64,000 nt of DNA from CAYUMU01 sp964445985. Its GTDB lineage: Bacteria > Planctomycetota > Planctomycetia > Pirellulales > S012-138. The stretch is from contig CAYUMU010000022.1 of assembly GCA_964445985.1 (NCBI GenBank), positions 8,643 through 72,642 of the forward strand, in the 5' to 3' direction. Made by a program: the position numbers and the translations under genes. This document shows, piece by piece, positions 8,450 to 17,105 of the stretch; within the stretch, counting starts at the first letter, position 1, and each line of letters starts with the position of its first letter. Below the pieces are notes generated by a model. That model had not been told where the DNA came from and did no database searches. It saw nothing but the letters and a program-made list of their open reading frames with translations.

Positions 8450-8848
8450 ATGCCCCCCATCCGCGTTGTGCTGGCCAAACTAGGACTCGACGGTCACGAC
8501 CGTGGCGTGCAGGTGGTAGCGCGCGCCCTGCGCGACGCCGGCATGGAAGTCATCTATACTGGCCTCTGGCAATCCGCGGCCGCCGTCGTCCGCGCCGTGG
8601 AAGACGAAGACGCCCAGGTGCTCGGCGTCAGCCTGCTCTCCGGAGCGCACATGACGCTGGTCCCCGAGTTGCTCAACCGGCTCCGCGACCGCGAGCTGGA
8701 CCACGTGATGGTGATCGTGGGCGGCATCATTCCCGCCAGCGATGTGCCCAAGCTCCTGGAAATGGGCGTGGCCCAAGTCTTCACCCCAGGAGCCCCGCTG
8801 GGCAAAATCACCGATTTTATCCAAAACAAACTCCAGCCCTCGACCTGA
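8450..8848 (+). CDS. Acyl-CoA mutase small subunit, B12-binding
   Basis: 132 residues, a free-standing cobalamin-binding domain. The lower-ligand motif DxHxxG is present as DGHDRG (Asp14, His16, Gly19); the later SLLSGAH and VGGIIP segments bind the nucleotide tail in this family. Length and organisation match IcmB and archaeal split MCM small subunits. It should pair with the large subunit encoded just upstream to rearrange an acyl-CoA carbon skeleton through adenosylcobalamin radical chemistry in the cytoplasm. The ATG at 8450 follows a C-rich spacer without an obvious ribosome site, so expression may depend on upstream translation. Confidence 0.9.
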   Translation: MPPIRVVLAKLGLDGHDRGVQVVARALRDAGMEVIYTGLWQSAAAVVRAVEDEDAQVLGVSLLSGAHMTLVPELLNRLRDRELDHVMVIVGGIIPASDVPKLLEMGVAQVFTPGAPLGKITDFIQNKLQPST

Positions 8849-8956
8849 ACCTCAAGAACCCGTCACTTCCACAAACTCGTCTAGACAGAAACTGCATGCA
8901 GCCAGTCGCCGGCGGTCGAGCGACAGCGACACCGCCGGATAGCCCGATTCATAACC

Positions 8957-9005
8957 CGACGCGTTAGCGAGGGAGCCCCCCCGAATGTTCCTCGCTAACG
9001 CGTCG
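8957..9005. repeat. Perfect 16-bp inverted repeat (hairpin) of repeat family A
   Basis: CGACGCGTTAGCGAGG (8957-8972) pairs exactly with 8990-9005 across a 17-base loop. No T-run follows on either strand, so it is not a standard terminator. It sits between convergent genes (mutase small subunit and RidA) and runs directly into the family A repeat. Confidence 0.85.
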
Positions 9006-9049
9006 CGTGGCAATGAATAAGGCATTCACAACACCGGGGGCCATCTGCC
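8992..9049 (+). repeat. Dispersed repeat family A, copy 2
   Basis: Close match to window bases 1-56. It overlaps the right arm of the hairpin at 8957-9005, showing that the full element is a hairpin plus a ~45-bp tail. It is non-coding. Confidence 0.8.
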
Positions 9050-9059
9050 CAACTCTGTC

Positions 9060-9126
9060 AAGCAAATGCCATCGAATCCTTTCCTGTCGCTGACTTGCCG
9101 CTGCTCAACACCGGGAAGTTATGAAC
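9060..9126 (+). repeat. Dispersed repeat family B, copy 1
   Basis: Resembles 18788-18850: both have a GCAATGC-ATCGAAT block, a CGCTG-CTTG middle and a GCTCAACACC-GGAAGTT end, with scattered differences and small gaps. It is non-coding and lies next to family A, so the two may be parts of one larger degenerate element. Confidence 0.55.
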
Positions 9127-9134
9127 AGCATTCT

Positions 9135-9575
9135 TTACCCTTTGATCTCAAAAATGGCTTCCACCTCCACGGCCGCGCCCGTGGGCAGGGCGGCAAAGCC
9201 CAGCGCGCTGCGGGCGTGGTAACCGTCGCCCTCTTTGCCGTACAGTTCGTGCAGCAAGTCCGACGACCCGTTAATCACGAGGTGCTGGTCCGTGAATTCC
9301 AAAGTGGAGTTCACGCACCCCAACAGCTTGAGCACGCGGAGATTGTCCAGCGTGCCATGCGTATGCCGGACAGAACGGAGAATCTTGACCATGCAATCGC
9401 GGGCCGCTTGATAGCCCTCTTCCACCGACACGCCGGCTCCGAGCTTACCTTTGAGGTCGCTCACGTGGCCCGAGGTGATGAGCAAATTGCCGGTACGAAT
9501 GCATAAGTTAAGATAGCCCGGCGTCAGCGGTTCGAAGGTTAGCCCCAGATCCGCCGCCTTTTTTTCCGCACTCAT
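9135..9575 (-). CDS. RidA/YjgF-family protein (enamine/imine deaminase type)
   Basis: 146 residues. The RidA fold is recognisable from NLLITSGHVS, the central LKLLGCVNSTLEF strand, and the C-terminal ARSALGFAALPTGAAVEVEAI, whose Arg and PxGAxVEVEA pattern form the substrate pocket between subunits of the trimer. RidA proteins hydrolyse reactive 2-aminoacrylate-type enamines released by PLP enzymes; the subgroup here is nearer the YjgF-like homologues of ~150 residues than canonical RidA (~128), so its substrate is uncertain. GAGGAG nine bases upstream supports the ATG at 9575. It is a single gene, convergent with the mutase genes. Confidence 0.85.
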   Translation of the reverse strand: MSAEKKAADLGLTFEPLTPGYLNLCIRTGNLLITSGHVSDLKGKLGAGVSVEEGYQAARDCMVKILRSVRHTHGTLDNLRVLKLLGCVNSTLEFTDQHLVINGSSDLLHELYGKEGDGYHARSALGFAALPTGAAVEVEAIFEIKG

Positions 9576-9716
9576 CTCGTTGCGCTCCTCATATTGGTTG
9601 AAATCTCTTCCTGGTCAATGGCAAGGTTGGTGAACATATCGGAGAGGGCGCGCCATTTCAACCTCGCGGCTCGCGTCCCTTCAACCTTAAAAGTGGACAA
9701 ATCATAACTTCCAGAC

Positions 9717-9749
9717 ATGGTCGCCTTTCGCGAAGCGAAAGCCGACCAT
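9717..9749. repeat. REP-like hairpin, family C, copy 1
   Basis: ATGGTCGCCTTTCGC (9717-9731), loop GAA, then GCGAAAGCCGACCAT: 15-base arms with one mismatch. The same CTTTCGC-loop-GCGAAAG core with GTCGGC/GCGAC flanks recurs at 59324-59352 and, damaged, at 63965-64000. It has no T-run and lies between minus-strand genes. Confidence 0.75.
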
Positions 9750-9820
9750 TATTTCTCGCGCGATCCTGGGCCATGTTTACGGCGCCTGGAGCGGAACGGA
9801 TCAGAAACAGTTGGGCAATG

Positions 9821-11635
9821 TCAGAACGGGAAGATCAACGGAGCCATCACCACGCAAACGATCATCACCACAACCGCAAAAGGGATGCCCACGCGCAAAA
9901 AATCGCCAAAGGTATAATCGCCCGGCGTGACCACAAGGGTGTTCACCGGAGAAGACACGGGGGTCATGAAAGCCGTGGAAGCGGCGAGCGCCACGATCAT
10001 CGCAAATGGATACGGCGAGATGCTTAAATCGTGGGCCATGGCCAAGGCAACCGGCGCCATCAGCACCGCCGTGGCCGTATTGGAGATGAACATTCCCAAG
10101 ATGGCGGTAATCGCAAACAAGCACATCAACACCAAGCGGGGCCCCGCGCCCCCCACCACGGCCAGCAGCCCATCGGCAACCAAGTCAACCCCGCCGGTTC
10201 GCTGCAGTGCAATCGAAAACGGCAACATGCCCACGATCAGCACCAGGGTCTTCCAATCGATCGAGCGATAGGCGCTGCTCAAATCCGTGATCCCCAGGGC
10301 GCCCATTAGCAAACAGCCCAACAGGGCCGCCAGCACATTGGGAATCAATCCAGACACCATCAGTCCCACCACCAGCACCAGGCAAGCCACGGCATGCCAC
10401 GCCTTGCCCGGCGCGGGCAACACATCTTCAATCTCCACGGGCACCTGAATGACGACCAGATCTTTGCCGTTCAATTGCAAATTGCGAATGGCTCTCCAGG
10501 TTCCCACAACCAGCAGCGTATCGCCAACGCCCAAGGGCTGCGAGGTTAGCGTCGACGGAACCGTGTCGCGCCCCTGTCGCCGTCCAATCACCCGCAAGCC
10601 GTGCTCGTCGCAAAAATTTGCATTGACCACGGTATTCCCAACCAGCGCCGACGTGGCTGGCACCAGCACCTCGGCCATGCCAATTTCTTGCGACCGGTCA
10701 GAAAAGTATCTGCCCGAGAGGGGAAGCGGGGCCAGTCGGTATTCCCGTTGCAGTTGCTCGACCGTTTCCTCGGGAGCAAACCAATCCACGAATAGAATGT
10801 CTCCGCTTTCCACCACGGTGTTCGCGGTCGGTTGAATCAGCAACTTGCCGCGTTCAATGGCGATCAAACTGGCGTCGGTACCGGCGCCTTCTCTGATCTT
10901 GCGAACCGACTGGCCAACCAGCGGCGACGGGCCGGTTACTCGAAGCCGATGTTCTCGCTGAGCCAATTCATATTTATCAATCCAGTCCGCCAGCCGTGGG
11001 CCTTGGGCGCTCTGATGCGAGGCGCTCTTCTTGCCGAGCCAACGGCGGGCAAAGTACATGTAACCGATACTCAAAGCTAAAATCGGCACGCCGAACGGAG
11101 CGAAGGCAAAGAAGCTAAAGCCTTCGTGCCCTCGCCTCTCAAGCTCGCCGCTGACCACCAGATTGGGAGCCGTGGCGATCAACGTGGTCATTCCGCTGAT
11201 CAGCGCCGCCATACTCAGCGGCATCATCAGCCGCCCAGGAGCAGATCCCGTGCTCTGAGCAATCCGCAGGGCCACCGGAATAAAGATCGCCGTCACCGCG
11301 GTGGAACTCATGAATGCCCCTAAGGTGCAGACCACAAGCATCAGGAGCGCCGTGAGCCGAGCCTCGTTGCTGCCCGCCTTGGCTGCCAGCCAATCTCCGA
11401 GCCCTCGGGCCACGCCGGTTCGCACCAATCCATCGCCGATCACAAACAACGCGGCGATCAACACAATGTTGGCGTCGCTGAAACCGGCCAGGGATTCCGC
11501 GGTGGTTACCGACCCTGTCAGCGGCAACGCCACCAGCATGATGAGGGCAACCGCGTCCATGCGAGGCTGGTTGATTGCAAACATGGCAATCGCAGCGCCA
11601 AGCAGGGCGAGAACCACGGCCAATTCGGTGGTCAT
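9821..11635 (-). CDS. SLC13/DASS-type anion:Na+ symporter with two RCK_C (TrkA_C) domains
   Basis: About 604 residues. Two hydrophobic bundles (roughly residues 1-190 and 400-604) flank a soluble middle with two TrkA_C-like domains, seen in LVGQSVRKIREG to ESGDILFVDW and in LVGNTVVNANF to GVGDTLLVVG. SLC13 hallmarks are FMSSTAVTAIFIPVA in the first half and MFISNTATAVLMAPVA in the second, the paired re-entrant SNT motifs that bind Na+ and anion. The likely substrate is sulfate or a dicarboxylate, imported across the inner membrane; which one cannot be read. The start is uncertain: 11635 places the first membrane helix directly after MTTE, but in-frame 11662 and a GTG at 11707 are possible, none with a strong ribosome site. 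Confidence 0.85.
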   Translation of the reverse strand: MTTELAVVLALLGAAIAMFAINQPRMDAVALIMLVALPLTGSVTTAESLAGFSDANIVLIAALFVIGDGLVRTGVARGLGDWLAAKAGSNEARLTALLMLVVCTLGAFMSSTAVTAIFIPVALRIAQSTGSAPGRLMMPLSMAALISGMTTLIATAPNLVVSGELERRGHEGFSFFAFAPFGVPILALSIGYMYFARRWLGKKSASHQSAQGPRLADWIDKYELAQREHRLRVTGPSPLVGQSVRKIREGAGTDASLIAIERGKLLIQPTANTVVESGDILFVDWFAPEETVEQLQREYRLAPLPLSGRYFSDRSQEIGMAEVLVPATSALVGNTVVNANFCDEHGLRVIGRRQGRDTVPSTLTSQPLGVGDTLLVVGTWRAIRNLQLNGKDLVVIQVPVEIEDVLPAPGKAWHAVACLVLVVGLMVSGLIPNVLAALLGCLLMGALGITDLSSAYRSIDWKTLVLIVGMLPFSIALQRTGGVDLVADGLLAVVGGAGPRLVLMCLFAITAILGMFISNTATAVLMAPVALAMAHDLSISPYPFAMIVALAASTAFMTPVSSPVNTLVVTPGDYTFGDFLRVGIPFAVVVMIVCVVMAPLIFPF

Positions 11636-11739
11636 TAAAAAGCCAAGAGAATTGTCGATCATGAGGATGGAAAGGGGAGTCGAGCTGGTGTCGCGACCAA
11701 TCTTCACCCGAAGATGGAATCACGATAGGTTGCTCGCCC

Positions 11740-13242
11740 CTACTTGCTTTCAGCGGTGGCTTCCTTCTCAAGCCGGTTGAGCATTTCAATCAGGGTGTCG
11801 GTCATCTTGTGGGCTGCCTCCACTTCCACGCGATTGGTGCCGAGCCACGTTTCGTAGCCCCCCAATTTGTGCTGCGAGCGCGTGGGCAGATAGCCATAAG
11901 CCCCGTTGGCCAGTGAAATGGTAAAGGTGCGTTTGAGAGGGCCGCGGTCTTTGATTTCGAGCCCCGTTTCCGTGAACACCTCGAAGGGAATGGCGGCAAT
12001 GCCCAAGTCGCCAATTCGAAACGCCTGCAGAATCATGGGAATCTGCTCGGGCCAATCCGCCATTTGCGTCACGCGCTCGGCGTAGGTCCGCTCGCGCGGA
12101 TGATTCAGCGGCGCGTCGGCGGGGCGCGCCAGAACTTCGCTGGCCCAAGCGAGCATTTTTTCGTCGGGCTTGCGCACGCGAATCGGGATCTCCGTTTCGG
12201 CGGCAGCCAGCGTCACCTCTGTATGGTACTGGGTGTTTTCCAAGGCTTTGTGAACTACTTCCGCGGCCTCGTTGGCTACCACTCGCATCTTGCCATACGG
12301 CGGATAGCGAACCGGCTTCCTGTTGGGGTCAACTTCGGGCGTGAGATAATTGTTGTTCACATCACCACTGGTGCCGTTGCTCATGATGCCCACGAAGGGA
12401 GGATCCTGCTTTTCGGCGTGCAGCAATTCCGCGATCCGTTCGGCAAACATCGCAAAGTAATCGGCGGAAATCTCATTCGGCCGTACGCCGCCCACGTAGT
12501 GCAGCGAATAGTTGGCCAGCAAAGCCAGCGGGCGACCATCGGCCGCTTGCACCGAGAGGAACGAAATCTCAGGATCGACGGGGCCGGCCGGCTTGAGCAG
12601 GTGCTTGCCCGAGCCCGGGTTCATCTTCACGGTATCGGTCCCGCCAAATGGATTGGGATTGGGAACGCCCGGCTGAAGATACCAGCGGCGATTGAATACC
12701 TGGCCAGGCAGTTGACCCGATCCCCAGCCCACGCGAGCAGGTTCGAGATTCTTTTGGGCTCGCCGCAATCCATCCGCGATCCGCCGGGCTAAAAACTGCT
12801 GGTAATCGGTGAACGATTCCGTGGGCAACAGCGCGCTGCTGCCCCGCGCGCTGGGACCCGAGTGCGTATGGGTAGCCGACATCATCAGATGGCTGGCGGG
12901 AATGCCCGTTTCCCGTTCGGCCAGCCGCTTGGCCAGGTCAAATACTTCGCGCAGGATCCCCACGTTGTCGCAAATCACAAACCCTAATTGCGTTTCGCCG
13001 TCGTCCAATACCAGGCAGCGGGCGTGCAGTTCGTCGTGGATATGCTCCGCCTCGGGCTTACCCCAACCGCCCACAATGATCGCCCCCAGGGCGGGCGTAA
13101 TGTTGCTGGTGGCGGCGCCCGCTCGAAGTTGTCGGGGCGAGTCTTTGACGGGCTGCTGGGCCGAAACAGGGGTCAGCGTTCCCCACAGCAACCACGCACC
13201 CAGCGAGGCAACTACGGTCGATATGCGGCGGCGAATCATCAT
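11740..13242 (-). CDS. Neutral/alkaline ceramidase-like secreted protein
   Basis: About 500 residues with an N-terminal signal (IRRRISTVVASLGAWLLWGT, cleavage near VSA-QQ). The body matches the neutral ceramidase N-terminal domain: AGAATSNITP, LHARCLVLDDG and SATHTHSGP (His125 and His127, zinc ligands in the family). True ceramidases cleave the amide bond of ceramide; planctomycetes carry many such homologues next to carbohydrate genes, and their substrates are largely unknown. The C-terminal domain of animal and Pseudomonas enzymes seems absent. The ATG at 13242 (or the adjacent ATG at 13239) directly precedes the signal sequence; the open frame upstream is not signal-like. Its 3' end lies about 100 bases from the transporter start on the same strand. 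Confidence 0.8.
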   Translation of the reverse strand: MMIRRRISTVVASLGAWLLWGTLTPVSAQQPVKDSPRQLRAGAATSNITPALGAIIVGGWGKPEAEHIHDELHARCLVLDDGETQLGFVICDNVGILREVFDLAKRLAERETGIPASHLMMSATHTHSGPSARGSSALLPTESFTDYQQFLARRIADGLRRAQKNLEPARVGWGSGQLPGQVFNRRWYLQPGVPNPNPFGGTDTVKMNPGSGKHLLKPAGPVDPEISFLSVQAADGRPLALLANYSLHYVGGVRPNEISADYFAMFAERIAELLHAEKQDPPFVGIMSNGTSGDVNNNYLTPEVDPNRKPVRYPPYGKMRVVANEAAEVVHKALENTQYHTEVTLAAAETEIPIRVRKPDEKMLAWASEVLARPADAPLNHPRERTYAERVTQMADWPEQIPMILQAFRIGDLGIAAIPFEVFTETGLEIKDRGPLKRTFTISLANGAYGYLPTRSQHKLGGYETWLGTNRVEVEAAHKMTDTLIEMLNRLEKEATAESK

Positions 13243-13673
13243 CGGCGTGGGACTCCGGCGGAAGATGCAATAGGTGATACGCCAGGATCGCCGGCAGCGT
13301 AGGATGAACCACCCAGATAGGCCGGCGGGCGTTGGCATTAGGCCGAGTGTACCCTGGCAAACCGTCGCAGAAAACTTCTTTGCGGCCCCCCAGGGAACTT
13401 CCCACGACAAATTGCCACCCCCGCAACCCGAGAAACGGGTCCCGGCCAATAGGGGGCCAGTAAACGGCGGCCACGCAAGAAAAAGCTGTTTTCTCCGTTT
13501 CATCGCGGTATACTTTGGTGGCCGGTAGGGGGCTACCTCATTTCAGCATGTTCTCCGTCTCGTTCGAGAGTTCGCTTGTTCGCAAGGTTGCCATCGGGTC
13601 CTTGGGGTCGGTGGGTTCATGCCTGCGCGCCAAGCTTCACATCCGTACCAAAGATGCTTGGAGGAATGTTTGT
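13243..13673. other. Divergent intergenic region, 431 bp
   Basis: Lies between the ceramidase-like gene (minus) and the CBS gene (plus) and should hold both promoters. I see no repeat, terminator or credible small gene in it. GGAGG at 13660-13664 is the ribosome site of the CBS gene. Confidence 0.5.
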
Positions 13674-14111
13674 ATGCCGACCGTGAAAGACATTCTCAAT
13701 ATCAAAGGCGCCAAAGTTCACTATGTTCCCGTGCATGTCACCGTGCTCGATGCAACCCGCTTGATGAACGATGAAGGCATTGGCGCCCTGGTGGTTACCG
13801 AAGACGAGCGCGTGGTGGGCATGTTCACCGAGCGCGACGTGTTGCGCCGCGTGGTGGCCGAAGCCCGCGACCCGGCCTCTTGCACCGTGGGCGAAGTGAT
13901 GACCGATCGCGTGGCTTGTTGCCGGGCCGATACCCAAATCAGCGAAGCCCGCAGCGTGCTCAAAAACCACCGCATTCGCCATTTGCCGGTCGTCACCGAA
14001 GATGGTCAGTTGCAAGGTCTGATTTCCATTGGCGATCTCAATGCCTTCGATGCCGACGGGCGCGAAACCACGATCTTTATGCTCCAAGAGTATCTCTACG
14101 GGCGAACCTGA
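13674..14111 (+). CDS. CBS-domain-pair protein
   Basis: 145 residues consisting almost only of a Bateman module: CBS1 at ~8-62 (VTVLDATRLMNDEGIGALVV, MFTERDVLRR) and CBS2 at ~73-130 (ISEARSVLKNHRIRHLPVV, LISIGDLN). Such stand-alone pairs bind adenosyl nucleotides (AMP, ATP, SAM) and regulate partner proteins or act as energy sensors. The partner cannot be inferred from the neighbours. GGAGG nine bases upstream fixes the ATG at 13674, although the frame stays open back to 13515. A strong terminator follows at 14217-14280, so the gene is monocistronic. Confidence 0.9.
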   Translation: MPTVKDILNIKGAKVHYVPVHVTVLDATRLMNDEGIGALVVTEDERVVGMFTERDVLRRVVAEARDPASCTVGEVMTDRVACCRADTQISEARSVLKNHRIRHLPVVTEDGQLQGLISIGDLNAFDADGRETTIFMLQEYLYGRT

Positions 14112-14500
14112 TCGGAAATCGCGGCTCACGCGGCAAATGAACGCCAAACGCGCCTGACGAGCGGGCGACCGTGTGGCCGTCCCCTCGTAAACAGCGTGCC
14201 CTCCCCCAACTGCATACGCCGCTTTGGAAGTGCTGCGCCCATCATGACCTCATGGCGCGCGCTTCAAAGCGGCGTTTTTTCACGCCCCAACCCCAGCCGC
14301 CTGCCCCGCCCGCGGTGGTCTTCCCATGCGTTTTGTGTGAGCCACCATACGGTGGTCCGCCTGGTTCCGGCGCAAATCGGTTGCATCTGCCGATATGAGC
14401 CTTTAGTCTGATTCAAAGACGGGGCTGCGCTCGGTTTGGGCGCCGTCTGCCGTTTAAGTGGGGACCATCGGTTTTTTGTTTGCTTCATAGGAGATGAGCC
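14112..14500. other. Intergenic region, 389 bp, with terminator
   Basis: Separates the CBS gene from the DUF3500 gene, both on the plus strand. The first half ends in a strong terminator (14217-14280). The second half must contain the promoter of the DUF3500 gene; no clear box could be assigned. AGGAG at 14488-14492 is that gene's ribosome site. Confidence 0.55.
14217..14280 (+). terminator. Rho-independent terminator of the CBS gene
   Basis: A long hairpin: CGCCGCTTTGGAAG... pairs with ...CTTCAAAGCGGCG, the stem continuing inwards through GCGC-CCAT / ATGG-GCGC with small bulges, around a CATGACCT-like loop. A run of six T (14275-14280) follows directly on the plus strand. Confidence 0.85.
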
Positions 14501-15490
14501 ATGCTGCGTCCCGCCCGCGATCCTTCATCGTGTCCCGATTGTCGTTCGGTCGATCGCCGTGATTTCTTGTCGGCCGTTGCCGCTGGCGCCGCGGCGGCTA
14601 GCGCGCTTCCTTTACTGGGCAGCCAGGCCCACGCCGCTCCCAAGCGCGACAGCAAAGCCGAGCAAGCCGTAGGTCGGCTCTACGAATCGCTCACACCCTC
14701 GCAGCGCAAAGAAATGGCTCTCGGTTGGGATGATCCCCGCCGCACCAAAATTAGCGCCAACTGGAAAATCACCAACGCCACGATCGGCACCTTTTCCCAA
14801 GATCAACAGGCCATCATCGAAGAGATCGTGGCGGGCATCACTTCCGCGGACGGCCACGGCCGCATGAAGAAGCAGATGGAAATGGACTACGGCGGAATGG
14901 ATAAGTTCGCCATCGCCATCTTCGGCAAGCCCGAAGACGATAACTTCGCGTTCGAACTCACCGGTCGACACCTCACCCTCCGGGCCGATGGCGACACCAC
15001 GCCCGGCGCCGCCTTCGGCGGTCCGCTGATCTACGGTCACGGCGCGCCCGGCAATAGCGACAAGAACCTGTATTGGTATCAAACCCAACAAGCCAACGAG
15101 GTATTCAAGGCCCTCGACGCCGATCAGCGCAAGCAGGCCCTGCTCGCCCGTTCACCGCAAGAAAGCGCCGTCGAATTACGCGACAAAGGCGCGACCATTC
15201 CTGGCATCGCTGGTAAAGATCTCTCCAGCGACCAAAAGGAGCTGGTCCAGAAGACCCTCGGCGTGATTCTCGCTCCCTATCGCGATGAAGACGTGGCCGA
15301 AGCGCTCGAGTGCTTGAAGGCCGGCGGTGGTGTCGACTCTCTGCGGATGTCGTTCTTCCAGGGCGGCGATCTGGACGACGACGGCATCTGGGACGTGTGG
15401 CGGCTGGAAAGCCCCACGGTGGTGTGCCACTTCCGCGGCGCTCCGCACGTGCATGCTTACATCAACATTGCCACGCGTAGCCAGGGCTAA
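14501..15490 (+). CDS. DUF3500 family protein with Tat signal
   Basis: 329 residues. The N-terminus has a twin-arginine pair (residues 19-20, SVDRRDFLSAV) followed by an Ala-rich hydrophobic stretch ending near QAHA-AP, so the folded protein is probably exported. The body matches DUF3500: GRLYESLTPSQRKEM, DNFAFELTGRHLTLR, a His-rich PLIYGHGAPG segment and a C-terminal VVCHFRGAPHVHAYINI with closely spaced His residues that could bind a metal. The function of the family is unknown. AGGAG eight bases before the ATG at 14501 supports the start. It is followed 60 bases later by the MmgE/PrpD gene on the same strand. Confidence 0.8.
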   Translation: MLRPARDPSSCPDCRSVDRRDFLSAVAAGAAAASALPLLGSQAHAAPKRDSKAEQAVGRLYESLTPSQRKEMALGWDDPRRTKISANWKITNATIGTFSQDQQAIIEEIVAGITSADGHGRMKKQMEMDYGGMDKFAIAIFGKPEDDNFAFELTGRHLTLRADGDTTPGAAFGGPLIYGHGAPGNSDKNLYWYQTQQANEVFKALDADQRKQALLARSPQESAVELRDKGATIPGIAGKDLSSDQKELVQKTLGVILAPYRDEDVAEALECLKAGGGVDSLRMSFFQGGDLDDDGIWDVWRLESPTVVCHFRGAPHVHAYINIATRSQG

Positions 15491-15550
15491 ATTTCTGGCG
15501 TACTCCCGCGGTTTCCCTCGCCATCCAACCTTTGCCGTTATCAGCGATTT

Positions 15551-17062
15551 ATGCCCAAGCAATATGTGGAGTTGCCTCGCGATACCAATCAGGCTCGCGG
15601 GCTGGGGGAATATGCGCTCGATTTTCTGCAGGGTCGTTGGGGAGAGCCGGGCGAGGCCGCATTGCGACAGGCCGAGCGATTCCACCTCGATAGCATCGCG
15701 TGCGCGGTTTCCGCCATTGCCTGCGGAACCAACGCCCCCCAGGTGCTGAGGGAAGAAGCTCTCGATTACGCCTGCTCCGATTCACGGCGCGGGGTGCCGC
15801 TGTTGGCATCCCGCGCTCGCGTTTTTCCGGAGAAGGCCGTCGCCGCGAACTCCGCGGCCGCTCGCGAGTGGGACGCCAACGGCACCAATTTTGGGTTCAA
15901 CCCGGCCCGCAATGCCACGGCGGGCGAGTTTGGCCACAACGACTTTTACCCGGTGGCCGTGGCCGCCGCGCAATTGGCCGGGTTCGATGGCCGCGGCCTA
16001 CTCAAGGCCATGCTGCTCATCGACGAGATCCGCGGCCGCCTGGCCGAGGTCTTCTCGCTCAAAACCTACAAGATCGATCACGTGGTGCATGGCGCCATCG
16101 CCTCGGCCGCCGTGTACGGCGCCGTGCTGGGCGCCACGGCCGAGCAGATCGAAAGCGCCATCGGCATGTGCGTGGCCCACTACATCCCCTTTCGGGCTAT
16201 CCGCGCCGGCAAACAACTCTCCGACTCCAAAGGCGCCTCGGCCGCCATTAGCGCCGAGGTGGCTGTCCTCTCGATGCAGCGGGCCATGCGGGGCTTCGTG
16301 GGGCCGGCCGATATCTTCCGCAATCCCGAAGCCATCTTTTGCTTGTTCGAGCCGCCGGGAACCAAAGGCGTCAGCCCCTTCGACCTGGCCCTGGCCGCCA
16401 CGGGCGACGACTTTGCCGTGGGGGGCATGCACTTCAAGCTCGGCCTGTACGAACATCAATCGGCCGGCGCCATCCAAGGGCTGATCGACCTCCTCGCAAC
16501 CCACCCCCAAATCCTGCAAGACCCAGCCCAACTCCGCCGCCTCACCATCACCATTTACGAACCGGCTTTCGGCATCATTGGCGATCCGGCCAAACGCGAC
16601 CCCCGCACCCGACAAAGCGCCGACCACTCGATGGTCTACATCGTGGCGACGCTGCTCCGCAAAGCTTATCAGCGGCAGCAAGCCGGCTGGCAAGAACTGA
16701 TGCTCGTGCCCGCCGATTACGACGGCGCGGCTCTCGTCGCCCCCCTCACCCGCGCCATCATCGACAAGATCGACTTTGTGCATGGCGGCGAGGAATACGA
16801 TCGCCGCTACCCCGACGGCATCCCCACCACGCTCGAGATCGACCATGCCGGCCTAGGGCTACTCTCCAGCGGACTGGTGATGTACCCCGCCGGACACGCC
16901 CGCAACACCACGGCCGACCTCGACCGTCTGCTGGCCCACAAATTTCGCGCCCTGGCCGCGCTGGGCGTAGCCGATCCGGCTGCGCTCCACAGCCGGTTCA
17001 GCGACCTGGCCGACAAGTCAGCCGAGCAAGTGCAAACCCTCTTCGACTTTGATCTGCTTTAA
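15551..17062 (+). CDS. MmgE/PrpD family protein (2-methylcitrate dehydratase-like)
   Basis: 503 residues, close to the family norm. MmgE/PrpD enzymes are cofactor-free dehydratases, the type member converting 2-methylcitrate to 2-methyl-cis-aconitate in propionate breakdown. Recognisable segments are FHLDSIACAVSAIACG near the N-terminus, the ANSAAAREWDANGT helix, HNDFYPVAVAAAQLAG, KIDHVVHGAIASAAVYGA and RAIRAGKQLSDSKGASAA. No prpB or prpC genes are nearby, so the exact substrate is open; many family members act on other hydroxy-acids. It has no signal peptide and should be cytoplasmic. There is no good ribosome site before 15551. Confidence 0.88.
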   Translation: MPKQYVELPRDTNQARGLGEYALDFLQGRWGEPGEAALRQAERFHLDSIACAVSAIACGTNAPQVLREEALDYACSDSRRGVPLLASRARVFPEKAVAANSAAAREWDANGTNFGFNPARNATAGEFGHNDFYPVAVAAAQLAGFDGRGLLKAMLLIDEIRGRLAEVFSLKTYKIDHVVHGAIASAAVYGAVLGATAEQIESAIGMCVAHYIPFRAIRAGKQLSDSKGASAAISAEVAVLSMQRAMRGFVGPADIFRNPEAIFCLFEPPGTKGVSPFDLALAATGDDFAVGGMHFKLGLYEHQSAGAIQGLIDLLATHPQILQDPAQLRRLTITIYEPAFGIIGDPAKRDPRTRQSADHSMVYIVATLLRKAYQRQQAGWQELMLVPADYDGAALVAPLTRAIIDKIDFVHGGEEYDRRYPDGIPTTLEIDHAGLGLLSSGLVMYPAGHARNTTADLDRLLAHKFRALAALGVADPAALHSRFSDLADKSAEQVQTLFDFDLL

Positions 17063-17105
17063 GAGGCGTCGATCGTTTCCAACCGTCATTCCCGCGACCA
17101 CCGTC

